A stretch of DNA of 64,000 bases, from positions 1,005,001 through 1,069,000 of the forward strand of contig NC_023035.1 in the NCBI RefSeq assembly GCF_000507245.1. Direction: 5' to 3'. Under the pieces are notes generated by a model. The model was given only the letters and a program-made list of their open reading frames with translations, had not been told where the DNA came from and did no database searches. Below are positions 7,896 to 16,556 of the stretch, one piece after another. The stretch comes from Salinispira pacifica (GTDB lineage Bacteria; Spirochaetota; Spirochaetia; DSM-27196; Salinispiraceae). Position 1 is the first letter of the stretch. Every line of letters starts with the position of its first letter. Made by a program: the position numbers and the translations under genes.

Positions 7896-9758
7896 GTGGA
7901 ACAGACCATACTTGCCGAGCGGTTTCGTCTGGAAGAGCTGATCGGTTCCGGCGGGGTATCCTCGGTGTACCGGGCAACGGATTTACAGGAACAGATAACT
8001 GTGGCCGTGAAGCTTCTTCACCCCCATTTATCCAGGGAGCCGCACAACAGAGCGCTTCTGAAACAGGAAATTGAACTTACATCCACCATAGATTCCCCTG
8101 CGGTCATACAGCTGTATGAAGTTTTTGAAGACGGCGATCGGCTGTTTGTTTCCATGGAATTGCTTGAGGGCGGTGATCTGAAAGACAGAATTCTCGATCT
8201 CGGTCCTCTTCCGTTTTCCCAGGCATTGGAAATCTGTACTGCCGCTGCCAGGGGATTGGATGCGGCTCACAAACTGGGGATTATCCATTGTGATATTAAA
8301 CCCCACAACATTCTGTTTGCAGCTGACGGAACCCTGCGGATCAGCGATTTCGGCTTTGCCCGCACAATTTCCGGCTACGCCGCTGACGATGAGCTTGGGG
8401 GGAATTCTTCGGGTTTGGGGCTGACCGGCGGTGCCGGTACCCCGGATTATGCCGCTCCCGAGCTCATGGGCAGCGGGCTTCCCGATCCCCGTGCGGACAT
8501 ATACTCACTGGGTGTGGTGCTGTTTGAAATGCTCACCGGCAGGCTTCCATATCAATCCAGCAGTCCCCATCAGACATTGCACCGGCATCTCAACGAAGCA
8601 GTGCCGCGCCTTGAGGATAACCGGCCCGGTCTGCCGGAGGAGATGCAAAGCATCATCGACCGTGCCATGGCAAAAATGCCCGGCGACCGCTTTCAGACCG
8701 CCGGTGAGTTCGCCCTGGCCCTGGAACATGGACGGACAACACAGATCTCGGTTCAGCCGGACATCCAGACCTGCCCTTCCTGCGGTGCAGGCATGTACAG
8801 GGAATTCCCCCTCTGCGTGCGCTGCGGCTATACGGAAGCCCGGATCTCCTCCCAGCCTGATGCTGTAACAACCGGGAGCAGGACCGGAACGCATTCAGAT
8901 CGGACGTCGGCGCATATTCTCATAGAAGGTCCAGGTGAAATCGGTGAACGCTTGAATCTTGAACATCGCCACAGTCTGGTGGAATACCTGAAACGTCTGG
9001 GAAGCGATACCAAAAAGCTTGAGAAACGAATCCCGCGGCTGCCCTTTTTTCTTTTCCGGGGGCTGGAGGCATCCAATGCAGATGAGCTGGCCGCTTCGTT
9101 ATCACACCAGGGTATTCAGGCGCGGGTAATCCGCAGTGACAATCCTGCAGAAATATCCTACGGACGGAAGAAAATCCTGAAGAAGTTCCGGGCTTTGTAT
9201 CCCCGGATGCTGCTGGTAGTACTGGGGTTTTCCGGAGGTTTTTACTTCCAGATTTTTAATTATCCCCAGTTTTTTATCCCCCTCATTCTGGGCGGCGCCC
9301 TGGTTGTTGCCCCAGCTGCAGTGGTCACCGGGTTCTTCCAGGGGGAGGCAGGCGCCCGAAGTTCTGCCGGGCAGATAAGCGGAGCCTCCCTTGCCCGGCT
9401 TGCATCCCGCTTTCACCAACCTCAGGCACGCTCCATTATACAGAGGATAACCGTATCGTTATGTCAGCTGGAAGGTATGCCGGGGATGAAAAAACAGGCG
9501 CTGGAGTTTTACCAGGGGTTTCTCGACCTGATCAGCCAGGCTGCAGAACTGGACGCCCAGCTGCACACCCTGGGAAAAGATCCTTCCCAGGCCGATCTGC
9601 GAAGCCGTATAGAAACCACATTGCAGCGCTATCTGGACCGCATGCTGCGTTATTCTGTTACCATAGACCGTTACCGATTAGCCGGACGGACCGGAAGTGA
9701 AAAACCATCGGATCCGGAAATATCGCCCACACCCTCCGGAGGACCCGTATGGAATTAA
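7896..9758 (+). CDS. Membrane-associated Ser/Thr protein kinase with zinc ribbon
   Basis: About 620 residues from a GTG at 7896, chosen because AGGAGG lies 6 bases before it and the kinase domain begins right after. Residues 1-275 hold a Hanks-type kinase: glycine loop IGSGGVSSVYRA, ATP lysine in VAVKLL, catalytic HCDIKPHN, DFGFA, and PDYAAPELMG. A zinc ribbon follows (CPSC...CVRC, near residues 292-313), then a middle region and two hydrophobic segments near 443-490 that probably anchor it in the membrane. The C-terminal tail looks helical. It overlaps the next kinase-like gene by 10 bases, so the two are co-translated and probably work together. Confidence 0.88.
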   Translation: MEQTILAERFRLEELIGSGGVSSVYRATDLQEQITVAVKLLHPHLSREPHNRALLKQEIELTSTIDSPAVIQLYEVFEDGDRLFVSMELLEGGDLKDRILDLGPLPFSQALEICTAAARGLDAAHKLGIIHCDIKPHNILFAADGTLRISDFGFARTISGYAADDELGGNSSGLGLTGGAGTPDYAAPELMGSGLPDPRADIYSLGVVLFEMLTGRLPYQSSSPHQTLHRHLNEAVPRLEDNRPGLPEEMQSIIDRAMAKMPGDRFQTAGEFALALEHGRTTQISVQPDIQTCPSCGAGMYREFPLCVRCGYTEARISSQPDAVTTGSRTGTHSDRTSAHILIEGPGEIGERLNLEHRHSLVEYLKRLGSDTKKLEKRIPRLPFFLFRGLEASNADELAASLSHQGIQARVIRSDNPAEISYGRKKILKKFRALYPRMLLVVLGFSGGFYFQIFNYPQFFIPLILGGALVVAPAAVVTGFFQGEAGARSSAGQISGASLARLASRFHQPQARSIIQRITVSLCQLEGMPGMKKQALEFYQGFLDLISQAAELDAQLHTLGKDPSQADLRSRIETTLQRYLDRMLRYSVTIDRYRLAGRTGSEKPSDPEISPTPSGGPVWN

Positions 9759-11374
9759 ATGCTTCCTCATTTCAGCAGTCGGCCCTGACCCGGAATTACC
9801 GGATTGAAGATGAAATCAAAGCGGACTCCGTCGCTGTTACGCTCCGGGCCCGGCCGACGGATCCCGGAGACGGGCAGGGGAGGGAGGTTCATATTCATCT
9901 TCTCCACTCTCATCTGGAACAGGATCAGGTAATCGTAAACAGCTTCCTTCAGGAGTACCGGATATTCTCTCAATTCGATCATCCCGGTATACCCAAGGTG
10001 ATGAGTCTGCATCAGTCGCCCCCGGCAGTGGTGGTGGAGGCGGGGGACTGGATGCCCCTCAGCAGCGCTCCTCCCCGGGACTTCGCTTCGGTTCTCGCAT
10101 ATTGCCGCTCTCTGGCAGGGATCCTTGAGTACGCCCATTCCCAGGGGTACGTGTTTCGGGATCTGAACCCCGGTAATGCGGCGGTTCGCCCAGATGGCAC
10201 GGCGGTAATCCCCGACGGTGCCCGGGGCAGGGTGAAAGATATGCTGGGATTAAGCTCCACCACCATGATCAGTTCTGCGGCTGAATATCTGGCTCCGGAG
10301 GTTCTCTATGGTGATAACTGTGATCCCCGTTCGGATCTCTACTCTCTGGGCATGATCATCAAAACCCTCATCGCCGGAGAACCGGGCATACCCGTCCCCC
10401 GCTGGTTTGCAGACCTGACCGAATCACTCTGCGGAGAAATCACCAAACGGCCCCGGGATGCCGCCGGTGTACTTGAATTGATGGTAGCCCAGAGTGTTCC
10501 AGAACCCGCTCCCGAAATTCCCTGTGCGTATTGCCTGAAAGATTATCCCGCCGAGCTGCCGCTGTGTCCCCATTGCGGCAGGTTACCTCCGCAAATTTCC
10601 CGTCATGAACACCCGTCTGAGGGTGAAATTCTGGTACTCAAACAGCTCAGTGAAAAGGAAGAGGTGATTGCTCCCTTTATCCGCCAGCTTACCGCCCTCT
10701 CAGGTGATCCCGATTTTACCCCGAATATCCTGACCGGAGATATCAGAATGTACAGCAAGGAAGAACAGAAAAAAGGGATCCGCCTCCCGGCGGTGATAAC
10801 CGCTGGACTTACCTCCCGGGGTGTCCGCCAGCTTATTGAGCTGCTGGAGCGCCGGAAGCGCTCGGAACTGCATCTGGTGCGCTATCCGGCAGCCAAACGC
10901 AGACGCTTCAAATACGGACCCATACTGCCCGAACAGCTTCATCCTCCGCCTTCTCCCGGAATGATTCAGGAAGCGGAAAAAATGCTGACAATGGGCACCA
11001 CTCCTTCCCCGGCTGCTGTTGAATCAGGACCGGGGGAATTGCACATGTGCATCCTGAGAATCCTGGGAAATGCAGCTCCTGAAGACTGGGATTCACCCAC
11101 CGTGCGCAGCAAGCTGGATCGGATACACCACATCAACGAAGAAATCATGAAAATTGACCGCATATTGGGTGAAATGAACCTTGGAGACCTCTATACCCGC
11201 ATACACAGTCTGAACCGCCGAATCGCACGGGAGACCGACACCCGTGAAGCCTCCCGCCTCATAGATGAAAAAACGCATCTTGTAGAAAGCTTCCGGCGAT
11301 TCCGGCAGGCCGAAATGCAAAAAACCCAGCTGCGACGGGAAGCAGCCCGGTGTCAGCTCGAAGGGAATTCTTAG
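9749..11374 (+). CDS. Kinase-like protein with zinc ribbon, probable pseudokinase
   Basis: The 541-residue protein has kinase topology in residues 1-245 (YVFRDLNPGNAAV, EYLAPEVLYGDN, SDLYSLGMII), but key residues are changed. The beta-3 lysine position reads VHIHLLH, HRD is FRD, and the DFG site reads IPDGARG. It also carries CAYC...CPHC, the same kind of zinc ribbon as its neighbour, and a coiled-coil-like C terminus rich in charged residues. The role is probably regulatory, working with the active kinase encoded just upstream. GGAGG precedes the ATG. Its last 16 or so codons and stop lie inside a half copy of the palindrome that separates the downstream cassettes. Confidence 0.8.
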   Translation: MELNASSFQQSALTRNYRIEDEIKADSVAVTLRARPTDPGDGQGREVHIHLLHSHLEQDQVIVNSFLQEYRIFSQFDHPGIPKVMSLHQSPPAVVVEAGDWMPLSSAPPRDFASVLAYCRSLAGILEYAHSQGYVFRDLNPGNAAVRPDGTAVIPDGARGRVKDMLGLSSTTMISSAAEYLAPEVLYGDNCDPRSDLYSLGMIIKTLIAGEPGIPVPRWFADLTESLCGEITKRPRDAAGVLELMVAQSVPEPAPEIPCAYCLKDYPAELPLCPHCGRLPPQISRHEHPSEGEILVLKQLSEKEEVIAPFIRQLTALSGDPDFTPNILTGDIRMYSKEEQKKGIRLPAVITAGLTSRGVRQLIELLERRKRSELHLVRYPAAKRRRFKYGPILPEQLHPPPSPGMIQEAEKMLTMGTTPSPAAVESGPGELHMCILRILGNAAPEDWDSPTVRSKLDRIHHINEEIMKIDRILGEMNLGDLYTRIHSLNRRIARETDTREASRLIDEKTHLVESFRRFRQAEMQKTQLRREAARCQLEGNS

Positions 11375-11378
11375 GGGG
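11329..11378 (+). repeat. Half copy of the cassette palindrome at the 3' end of the pseudokinase gene
   Basis: From 11341 the sequence matches the right half of the 69-71 bp palindrome almost base for base, ending GAATTCTTAGGGGG. The preceding 20 bases are more divergent (about 16 of 21 match). The left outer arm CCCCCTAAG is absent. It marks the left boundary of the accessory array and codes for the pseudokinase C terminus. Confidence 0.75.
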
Positions 11379-11479
11379 CGTATGCTTTTAAAACCAGATC
11401 TTTGAGATAGGTATAGGTACGCCTATTGGTCATTTCACCACCCTTTAAATCTCTACAAATCAGGATAGCAGTCTGGTTA

Positions 11480-12385
11480 TTACAGCTTCTTAATTTCCTG
11501 TTCGGAAAGGCCGGTAATCTCTGAGATATCTGCTATCGGAAAACCACGTTCCAGCATTTTGCGTGCATCTTCCCGGGCTTTCTGCTGCATGCCCTGTTGC
11601 ATACCCTGTTGTATGCCCTGCTGTACACCGCGTTGCTCTCCACGCTGCTCAATTCTGTCTACAACTTCTGCCAACATCGTTTTTACCTCCGTTAACTGAT
11701 TTACCTTGTCGATGTCCCTGTTCTCAAGGGATCCTCGGAACATCCGGTTGATCCAGTGGCTGAATTGACGCAGCTGTTCAGGCTTCTCCTCGGCAATCAT
11801 GGAAATTGCTTTGTCTATTGTCCGCCGCAATGCCGCATCATCCTCCTGCTGCTCCAGATAAATGATGGCTGCTACCAGACCCTTGATGCGCTCCAGTTTT
11901 TCCGGTGGGATATCACGCTCAATAATCGGGTAGTAAGCAAAGCTTGGGATGTACTTCTGCGGAATCTCTGGTGCAATCAATTCACTGATATTGAACGGCA
12001 CCGTCCAGGGGAGGCTGCCGTTGTACAGGAGAACCGGAAAAACTGCCGGCAGCAGCCCCTTTGTACTGCTTCGAAACAACTGGTCGTACAGCTGCAGAAT
12101 ATACAGCAGCATGCGCACGGGAATGGTCTTGTCAGGAGTGGACTGGAACTCCAGAAGCACATACACATAGACCTCACGGCCGGGAAGGGTTACCTTATAG
12201 ATAATATCACTTTCCCGGTCCAATAGCTCCTCGCTGACAAAGCTTTTATCCACCAGCTCAACATCATCAACAGCCAAGCCCTGCACAAAATCCTCCTCAA
12301 CAAAGCGGGTGAGAAACTGATGAAACACCTGCTTGCTTGAGAAAAGAAATTTATATGCACTGTCCCAGGGCTTTCGTTCTGCCAT
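11480..12385 (-). CDS. Rpn family recombination-promoting nuclease / putative transposase, copy 1
   Basis: About 301 residues. KPWDSAYKFLF at the N terminus, the acidic residue in RESDIIYKV and the YVLLEFQST strand form the PD-(D/E)XK nuclease core of the Rpn (PDDEXK transposase-like) family. The C-terminal tail has Gln/Gly-rich QQGM repeats followed by ISEITGLSEQEIKKL, a common Rpn ending. The family is known to increase DNA exchange in E. coli by cutting DNA. I chose the ATG of MAERKPW because a promoter ends 7 bases before it; an upstream ATG would lie inside that promoter. Nearly identical copies are at 15050, 27142 and 40159, and this one is closest to the 40159 copy. Confidence 0.88.
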   Translation of the reverse strand: MAERKPWDSAYKFLFSSKQVFHQFLTRFVEEDFVQGLAVDDVELVDKSFVSEELLDRESDIIYKVTLPGREVYVYVLLEFQSTPDKTIPVRMLLYILQLYDQLFRSSTKGLLPAVFPVLLYNGSLPWTVPFNISELIAPEIPQKYIPSFAYYPIIERDIPPEKLERIKGLVAAIIYLEQQEDDAALRRTIDKAISMIAEEKPEQLRQFSHWINRMFRGSLENRDIDKVNQLTEVKTMLAEVVDRIEQRGEQRGVQQGIQQGMQQGMQQKAREDARKMLERGFPIADISEITGLSEQEIKKL

Positions 12386-12392
12386 ATACACT

Positions 12393-12421
12393 AGTATACG
12401 ACGTTTCATAAAGCAGGACAA
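12393..12421 (-). promoter_or_regulatory. Promoter of Rpn copy 1, predicted leaderless
   Basis: On the minus strand TTGTCC (12416-12421) and TATACT (12393-12398) are exactly 17 bases apart. The ATG follows the -10 by 7 bases, so transcription would start at or next to the start codon. The same arrangement is present in all four Rpn copies. Confidence 0.6.
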
Positions 12422-12552
12422 TTGGTTACGTTCCAGCCGTTCTGAAGGAAACCAAAGGCGCGAATCCCGCGCCTCACTACATAAATAATCATTTCAAAAT
12501 GATACGTGGTTCACTCTGCTTCTATTACGTACAGCCGCATTCCTCCTGCTGC

Positions 12553-12615
12553 ACCATCCGTGACCATCGGGTGTTCATCTGTGGTTACCACCAACTCTCT
12601 GATCTGTGCTACAAT
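12553..12615 (+). promoter_or_regulatory. Shared cassette leader with extended -10, copy 1
   Basis: The sequence has ATC(C/T)GTG-type units spaced about 11 bases apart (CCATCCGTGACCATC, GTTCATCTGTGGTTA), ending at TG-C-TACAAT (12610-12615), an extended -10 promoter element. Near-identical leaders precede the truncated genes at 16557, 20340, 24307 and 28396 and the esterase at 41293. Its reverse complement resembles the dispersed CCACAGATGAACAC-type repeats I remember from many bacterial genomes. Confidence 0.6.
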
Positions 12616-12679
12616 TCAGTCACAACAACAAGGCCACCGCCCGCTTTATATTATTTTTCGCGGCGGCAACCTCGCCCGA

Positions 12680-14392
12680 ATGGGCATAGACCTTGCGGTA
12701 ACCGGCAACACCGGCATCAATCTCTTGAACGCCAACGGAGTAGGACTGTTTGAAATGAACTTCGACCTTGAAAACGGAGTCAGTTCCAAAATCGGCATGG
12801 GAGGCTACGACATGAGCGCCGGCACAATAATGAGTGCAATCAACGGCATGAGTACCTACAAAACCTCCCGGGACATCCTCAACCAGGGCTTTTCAGGTGA
12901 CAGAGCAGCAGCAATGCGCATGCTTGCAAGCTACGCAGCTGATGAAACCGATGAACGCTTTGAACAGCTGATGAACGGTGATGCCGAGTTCACAATAGAA
13001 GAAGGGGACGGCAACGCCAAAACCGAACAGGATGAGAACGGCAGAATCAGTATGCGGATCGACAGCCAGGAAGGAACCAACGGCGACCTTCTCACAGGAA
13101 TTGCCCTGATCCATGAAGCGTTCAGAAACGGTCTGGACGATGGAGAAACAGGACAACAGCAGGAAACCGCAGAGTCTGTAATACACCACACAATAGCAGC
13201 CCAAATGGTGGGGCAGGGCTACGGCATGAGCAGCTTAAGCGACAGCCTCAAAGATGAAATAAAGATCCTCAACAGCGAAGGCGGAATACAAAAACTCGCC
13301 CAGCATGCAGTGGAGAATTATGACTGGAGTGCGGATTATTGGCTACTGACTGCTGAGGGTAATATTGTATTTGATGGAAAGAAAGATCTCTATGATGAGA
13401 ATGGTGAGTTGCTCAGAAAATATGAAGGAACCGGCGGTTTCACCGATTCGTTAGCCGATCAATTAGGAATCTCAAAGCAAGAAGCTTCGCAAATGATGGT
13501 TGATGCTGGATGGACGTATGATTCTGGAACCTTCACAAAAAATGATGGCGAAATAGATGTGCTGAATGACTCATCCGAAGCACTGACCACTTCTGATAAT
13601 TTTAAAGCCCGCTATTTCGTACAACGTGATTATGTGGATAAGTTATGGAGCGATTTCGGTGGCGACGCCGGTGCGATGGTTGAATCATTGCAAGATAATC
13701 TCCAGGGTTCATTTGCTTCAGGAGAATTTGGCGGAGTCCAGGCAGAAATGCTTAATATGACCGCAGGGCTCTCTGATTTTGCTACAGTTTATGATCGGGC
13801 AATGTATGGTGATGATTCTGATCCTATTGCTCACCCCGGATTCTTGGACCAAGAAAGGTTCGAAGAATACTCCCAGCCAGCAGTTGAAGAAGCATTCAAC
13901 AGGATTCGCGAGGGGTGGAGCTATGATGATGATAATCCTATGTACGAACTCATAGGGGATGGGAAGGTGATTGATCCGATCTCAGGGTTTGATTATATAA
14001 CTACGCGATCCAAGTATTCAGATGGTAGTGAGCATGGGTGGAATGGCGGAGAAGCTATTGACTTTGGCACAGACAAAAATAACTTGCCCATTTATACCAC
14101 TTTTCACGAAACAATAATTGCAGATAGAAATTCCTTCTCTTGGGCAGATCCAAACAACACTAAGAATGGCTATGGATTAAATTTACGTACATCGAATGAC
14201 TTTTTTAATAACATCTATGGACATCTGCAACCAAAAACCGAAGCTGGAGAAACGCTTAACAATATCATCACAACAAGTATGTCAAGAAATATCTTCCGTT
14301 TTTCATTACCACCTGGCTATAATTTTGGCAACGTGGGGAATACTGGGAATTCTACCGGCATACACTTACATTGGGAGCTTTTTTACAAATGA
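12680..14392 (+). CDS. Array protein copy 1: conserved domain plus degenerate M23-like tip
   Basis: The first 220 or so residues are the conserved array domain (GINLLNANGVGLFEMN, GGYDMSAGTI, the HEAFRNG motif, ending NYDWSADYW). The rest is unique to this copy until a C-terminal M23-like end. That end keeps YGHLQP and GIHLHWEL, but the first zinc-ligand motif (HxxxD elsewhere) reads GEAID, so the first histidine is missing. The frame is open further upstream to 12506, but that part encodes leader sequence. I chose the first ATG inside conserved coding sequence; no good ribosome site is seen. No signal peptide. The stop overlaps the next start (ATGA). Confidence 0.7.
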   Translation: MGIDLAVTGNTGINLLNANGVGLFEMNFDLENGVSSKIGMGGYDMSAGTIMSAINGMSTYKTSRDILNQGFSGDRAAAMRMLASYAADETDERFEQLMNGDAEFTIEEGDGNAKTEQDENGRISMRIDSQEGTNGDLLTGIALIHEAFRNGLDDGETGQQQETAESVIHHTIAAQMVGQGYGMSSLSDSLKDEIKILNSEGGIQKLAQHAVENYDWSADYWLLTAEGNIVFDGKKDLYDENGELLRKYEGTGGFTDSLADQLGISKQEASQMMVDAGWTYDSGTFTKNDGEIDVLNDSSEALTTSDNFKARYFVQRDYVDKLWSDFGGDAGAMVESLQDNLQGSFASGEFGGVQAEMLNMTAGLSDFATVYDRAMYGDDSDPIAHPGFLDQERFEEYSQPAVEEAFNRIREGWSYDDDNPMYELIGDGKVIDPISGFDYITTRSKYSDGSEHGWNGGEAIDFGTDKNNLPIYTTFHETIIADRNSFSWADPNNTKNGYGLNLRTSNDFFNNIYGHLQPKTEAGETLNNIITTSMSRNIFRFSLPPGYNFGNVGNTGNSTGIHLHWELFYK

Positions 14393-14892
14393 GAACTGTA
14401 TGCTTTTTATTAATCACCATCTTATCACTCACTTATTTATCTAGCTGTACTAAGATGAATAGTTCAACAGAAGATGCGAACTATCCAGATCAATCACAAG
14501 ATGGTGATGTGGAAGAAATAACTTCCATTAGGTCTTTATTTGATGATTATGGAGCAAATATACTTTTTGTTATCAGAGATTTGAATGACGCATATCTCGG
14601 AACTCTGAGATTTGATGAAAACAGTCAGGTTAGCACAAATTTTGAGAGTAGCTCTGGTGAGGTGAAAATTCTACACATTGATATTGATGAAACGAGTGCA
14701 CTAATTTATTTCTCGCTGCAATTATCATCAAGTGAAATCAGTGATTTGGATAGTGAAATCACAAATTACGTTTTATCTATTGATGTTGGAAAGGTTTTGC
14801 CTATTGTCCAGGATTCCGACTCACGTGTGGCGATAGAGCTATTTGCAGAAGAAGTCTCAGAGAGTGTAATCCCTAATTCTGAATCCCCCTAA
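14389..14892 (+). CDS. Small lipoprotein, candidate immunity partner of array protein 1
   Basis: A 167-residue protein begins MRTVCFLLITILSLTYLSSC, a lipoprotein signal with lipobox LSSC, followed by an acidic Ser/Asp-rich segment and a small domain without a recognised motif. Its ATG overlaps the stop codon of the array gene (ATGA), so the two are co-translated. It is not similar to the other partner proteins, just as tip 1 is unlike the other tips. The predicted place is the periplasmic face of a membrane, where an M23-type effector would act. The last codons and stop lie in the palindrome. Confidence 0.7.
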   Translation: MRTVCFLLITILSLTYLSSCTKMNSSTEDANYPDQSQDGDVEEITSIRSLFDDYGANILFVIRDLNDAYLGTLRFDENSQVSTNFESSSGEVKILHIDIDETSALIYFSLQLSSSEISDLDSEITNYVLSIDVGKVLPIVQDSDSRVAIELFAEEVSESVIPNSESP

Positions 14893-14955
14893 GCCCCGCC
14901 TTGAGCTGCACCGGCGAACAGCCCGGTGTCAGCCTCGAAGGAATTTCTTAGGGGG
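14885..14955. repeat. Cassette-end imperfect palindrome, copy 1
   Basis: The outer arms CCCCCTAAG and CTTAGGGGG pair perfectly. An unpaired spacer on each side leads to an inner stem (GAGCTG-CACCGG with CCGGTG-T-CAGC-C-TC) that has single bulged bases only on the right arm, closed by a short loop (CGAACAG). The 71 bases end the lipoprotein gene. No T-run follows, so a simple terminator is unlikely. The same element occurs at 19457, 23424, 26977 and 40001. Confidence 0.85.
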
Positions 14956-15049
14956 TGTACGCTTGAGCGAAGTGGTTTTCTTCATTGGTATGCTTACTAG
15001 TCCTTCACCACCCTTTAAATCTCTACACATCAGGATAGCAGTCTGGTTA

Positions 15050-15943
15050 TCACAGCTTCTTAATTTCCTGCTCGGATAGGCCGGTAATCTCTGAGATATC
15101 TGCTATCGGAAAACCGCGTTCCAGCATTTTGCGTGCATCTTCCCGGGCTTTCTGCTGCATGCCCTCTTGCATACCCTGTTGTATACCGCGTTGCTCTCCA
15201 CGTTGCTCAATTCTGTCTACAACTTCTGCCAACATTGTTTTTACCTCCGTTAACTGATTTACCTTGTCGATGTCCCCGTTCTCAAGTGATCCTCGGAACA
15301 TCCGGTTGATCCAGTGGCTGAATTGACGCAGCTGTTCAGGCTGCTCCTCGGCAATCATGGAAATTGCCGTATCTATTGTCCGCCGCAATGCCGCATCATC
15401 CTCCTGCTGCTCTAGGTATATGATGGCTGCTACCAGACCCTTGATGCGCTCCAGTTTTTCCGGTGGGATATCACGCTCAATAATCGGGTAGTATGTAAAG
15501 CTTGGAATGTACTTTTGCGGAATCTCTGGTGCAATCAGCTCACTGATATTGAACGGCACCGTCCAAGGGAGGCTGCCGTTGTACAGGAGAACCGGAAATA
15601 CCGCCGGCAGCAGCCCCTTTGTGCTGCTTCGAAACAACTGGTCGTACAGTTGCAGAATATACAGCAGCATACGCACCGGAATGGTTTTGTCAGGAGTGGA
15701 TTGGAACTCCAACAGAACATACACATAAACCTCACGGCCGGGAAGGGTCACCTTATAGATAATATCACTCTCCCGGTCCAAAAGCTCATCGCTGACAAAG
15801 CTTTTATCCACCAGCTCAACATCATCAACAGCCAAGCCCTGCACAAAATCCTCCTCCACAAAGCGGGTGAGAAACTGATGAAACACCTGCTTGCTTGAGA
15901 AAAGGAATTTATATGCACTGTCCCAGGGCTTTCGTTCTGCCAT
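15050..15943 (-). CDS. Rpn family nuclease / putative transposase, copy 2
   Basis: About 297 residues, the same protein as copy 1 with scattered substitutions and a shorter Gln/Gly-rich repeat tail (GIQQGMQEGMQQKA). The PD-(D/E)XK residues (RESDIIYKV, LLEFQST) are intact, so it should be active if expressed. It is almost identical to the copy at 27142, which shows that these two units arose by a recent duplication. The start was chosen as for copy 1 (MAERKPW). Confidence 0.88.
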   Translation of the reverse strand: MAERKPWDSAYKFLFSSKQVFHQFLTRFVEEDFVQGLAVDDVELVDKSFVSDELLDRESDIIYKVTLPGREVYVYVLLEFQSTPDKTIPVRMLLYILQLYDQLFRSSTKGLLPAVFPVLLYNGSLPWTVPFNISELIAPEIPQKYIPSFTYYPIIERDIPPEKLERIKGLVAAIIYLEQQEDDAALRRTIDTAISMIAEEQPEQLRQFSHWINRMFRGSLENGDIDKVNQLTEVKTMLAEVVDRIEQRGEQRGIQQGMQEGMQQKAREDARKMLERGFPIADISEITGLSEQEIKKL

Positions 15944-15950
15944 AAATACA

Positions 15951-15979
15951 AGTATACGACGTTTCATAAAGCTGGACAA
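15951..15979 (-). promoter_or_regulatory. Promoter of Rpn copy 2, predicted leaderless
   Basis: TTGTCC (15974-15979), 17 bases, TATACT (15951-15956) on the minus strand; the ATG at 15943 begins 7 bases after the -10. Confidence 0.6.
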
Positions 15980-16107
15980 TTGTTTACGTTCCAGCCGTTG
16001 TGAAGGAAACCAAAGGCGCAAATCCCTGCGCCTCAATATTCATTAATCAATTCAAAAAGATACGTGGTTCTCTCAGCTTTTATTACGTACAGCCGCATTC
16101 CTCCTGC

Positions 16108-16173
16108 TACACCATCCGTGACCATCTGGTGTTCATCTGTGGTTACCACCAACTCCCTGATCTGTGAAATAAT
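16108..16173 (+). promoter_or_regulatory. Shared cassette leader, copy 2, with a different -10
   Basis: The leader is the same up to the TG of the extended -10. The hexamer is AATAAT (16168-16173) instead of TACAAT, at exactly the same position. The divergence point between leaders is therefore at the -10 itself. Confidence 0.55.
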
Positions 16174-16556
16174 CTACCCTCCGCGGCATAGCCAACATCG
16201 CCACGACAATCGCGGTCAACGCTCTGCTCCCCCCGGGCACCGGAGCCCTGCTCACCGCCGCCATCAACCTTGCCGATGACGCAGTATTCACCGCCCTGGA
16301 CGTCTCCAACGGTGTAACGACCCGAAACGAAGGACTGGTCAACTTCGGAAAACAAGCAGCATCATCTCTTGCAAGCACCGCAATCGGCGGAATAGGACCC
16401 ACAGAAGGTGCATTCACCGCCCTGGAAGCCGGCCAAAAAGTAGGCCTAACCCTTGGTAGACAACTCGGCACAAACCTCTCTTCCGGACTCATTAACTCCA
16501 TAGAATACAGTGCTGAAGACGGCTTTGGTTGGAATGGAGAAGTATTAACAGAATCA

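Noticed and set aside
12506-12679. N-terminal extension of array protein 1 (and the like in copies 3 and 4)
   Set aside because: The frame reads through the leader and promoter; it has no ribosome site and no similarity to the N-terminal part of longer copies.
14885-14955. Cassette palindrome as a rho-independent terminator
   Set aside because: The stem is large but interrupted and no T-run follows on either strand; its fixed place at cassette ends fits a recombination or duplication boundary better.
15515-15898. Plus-strand frames opposite the Rpn genes (repeated in all copies)
   Set aside because: They repeat only because the Rpn genes do; the minus-strand protein has the nuclease motifs and the promoter.
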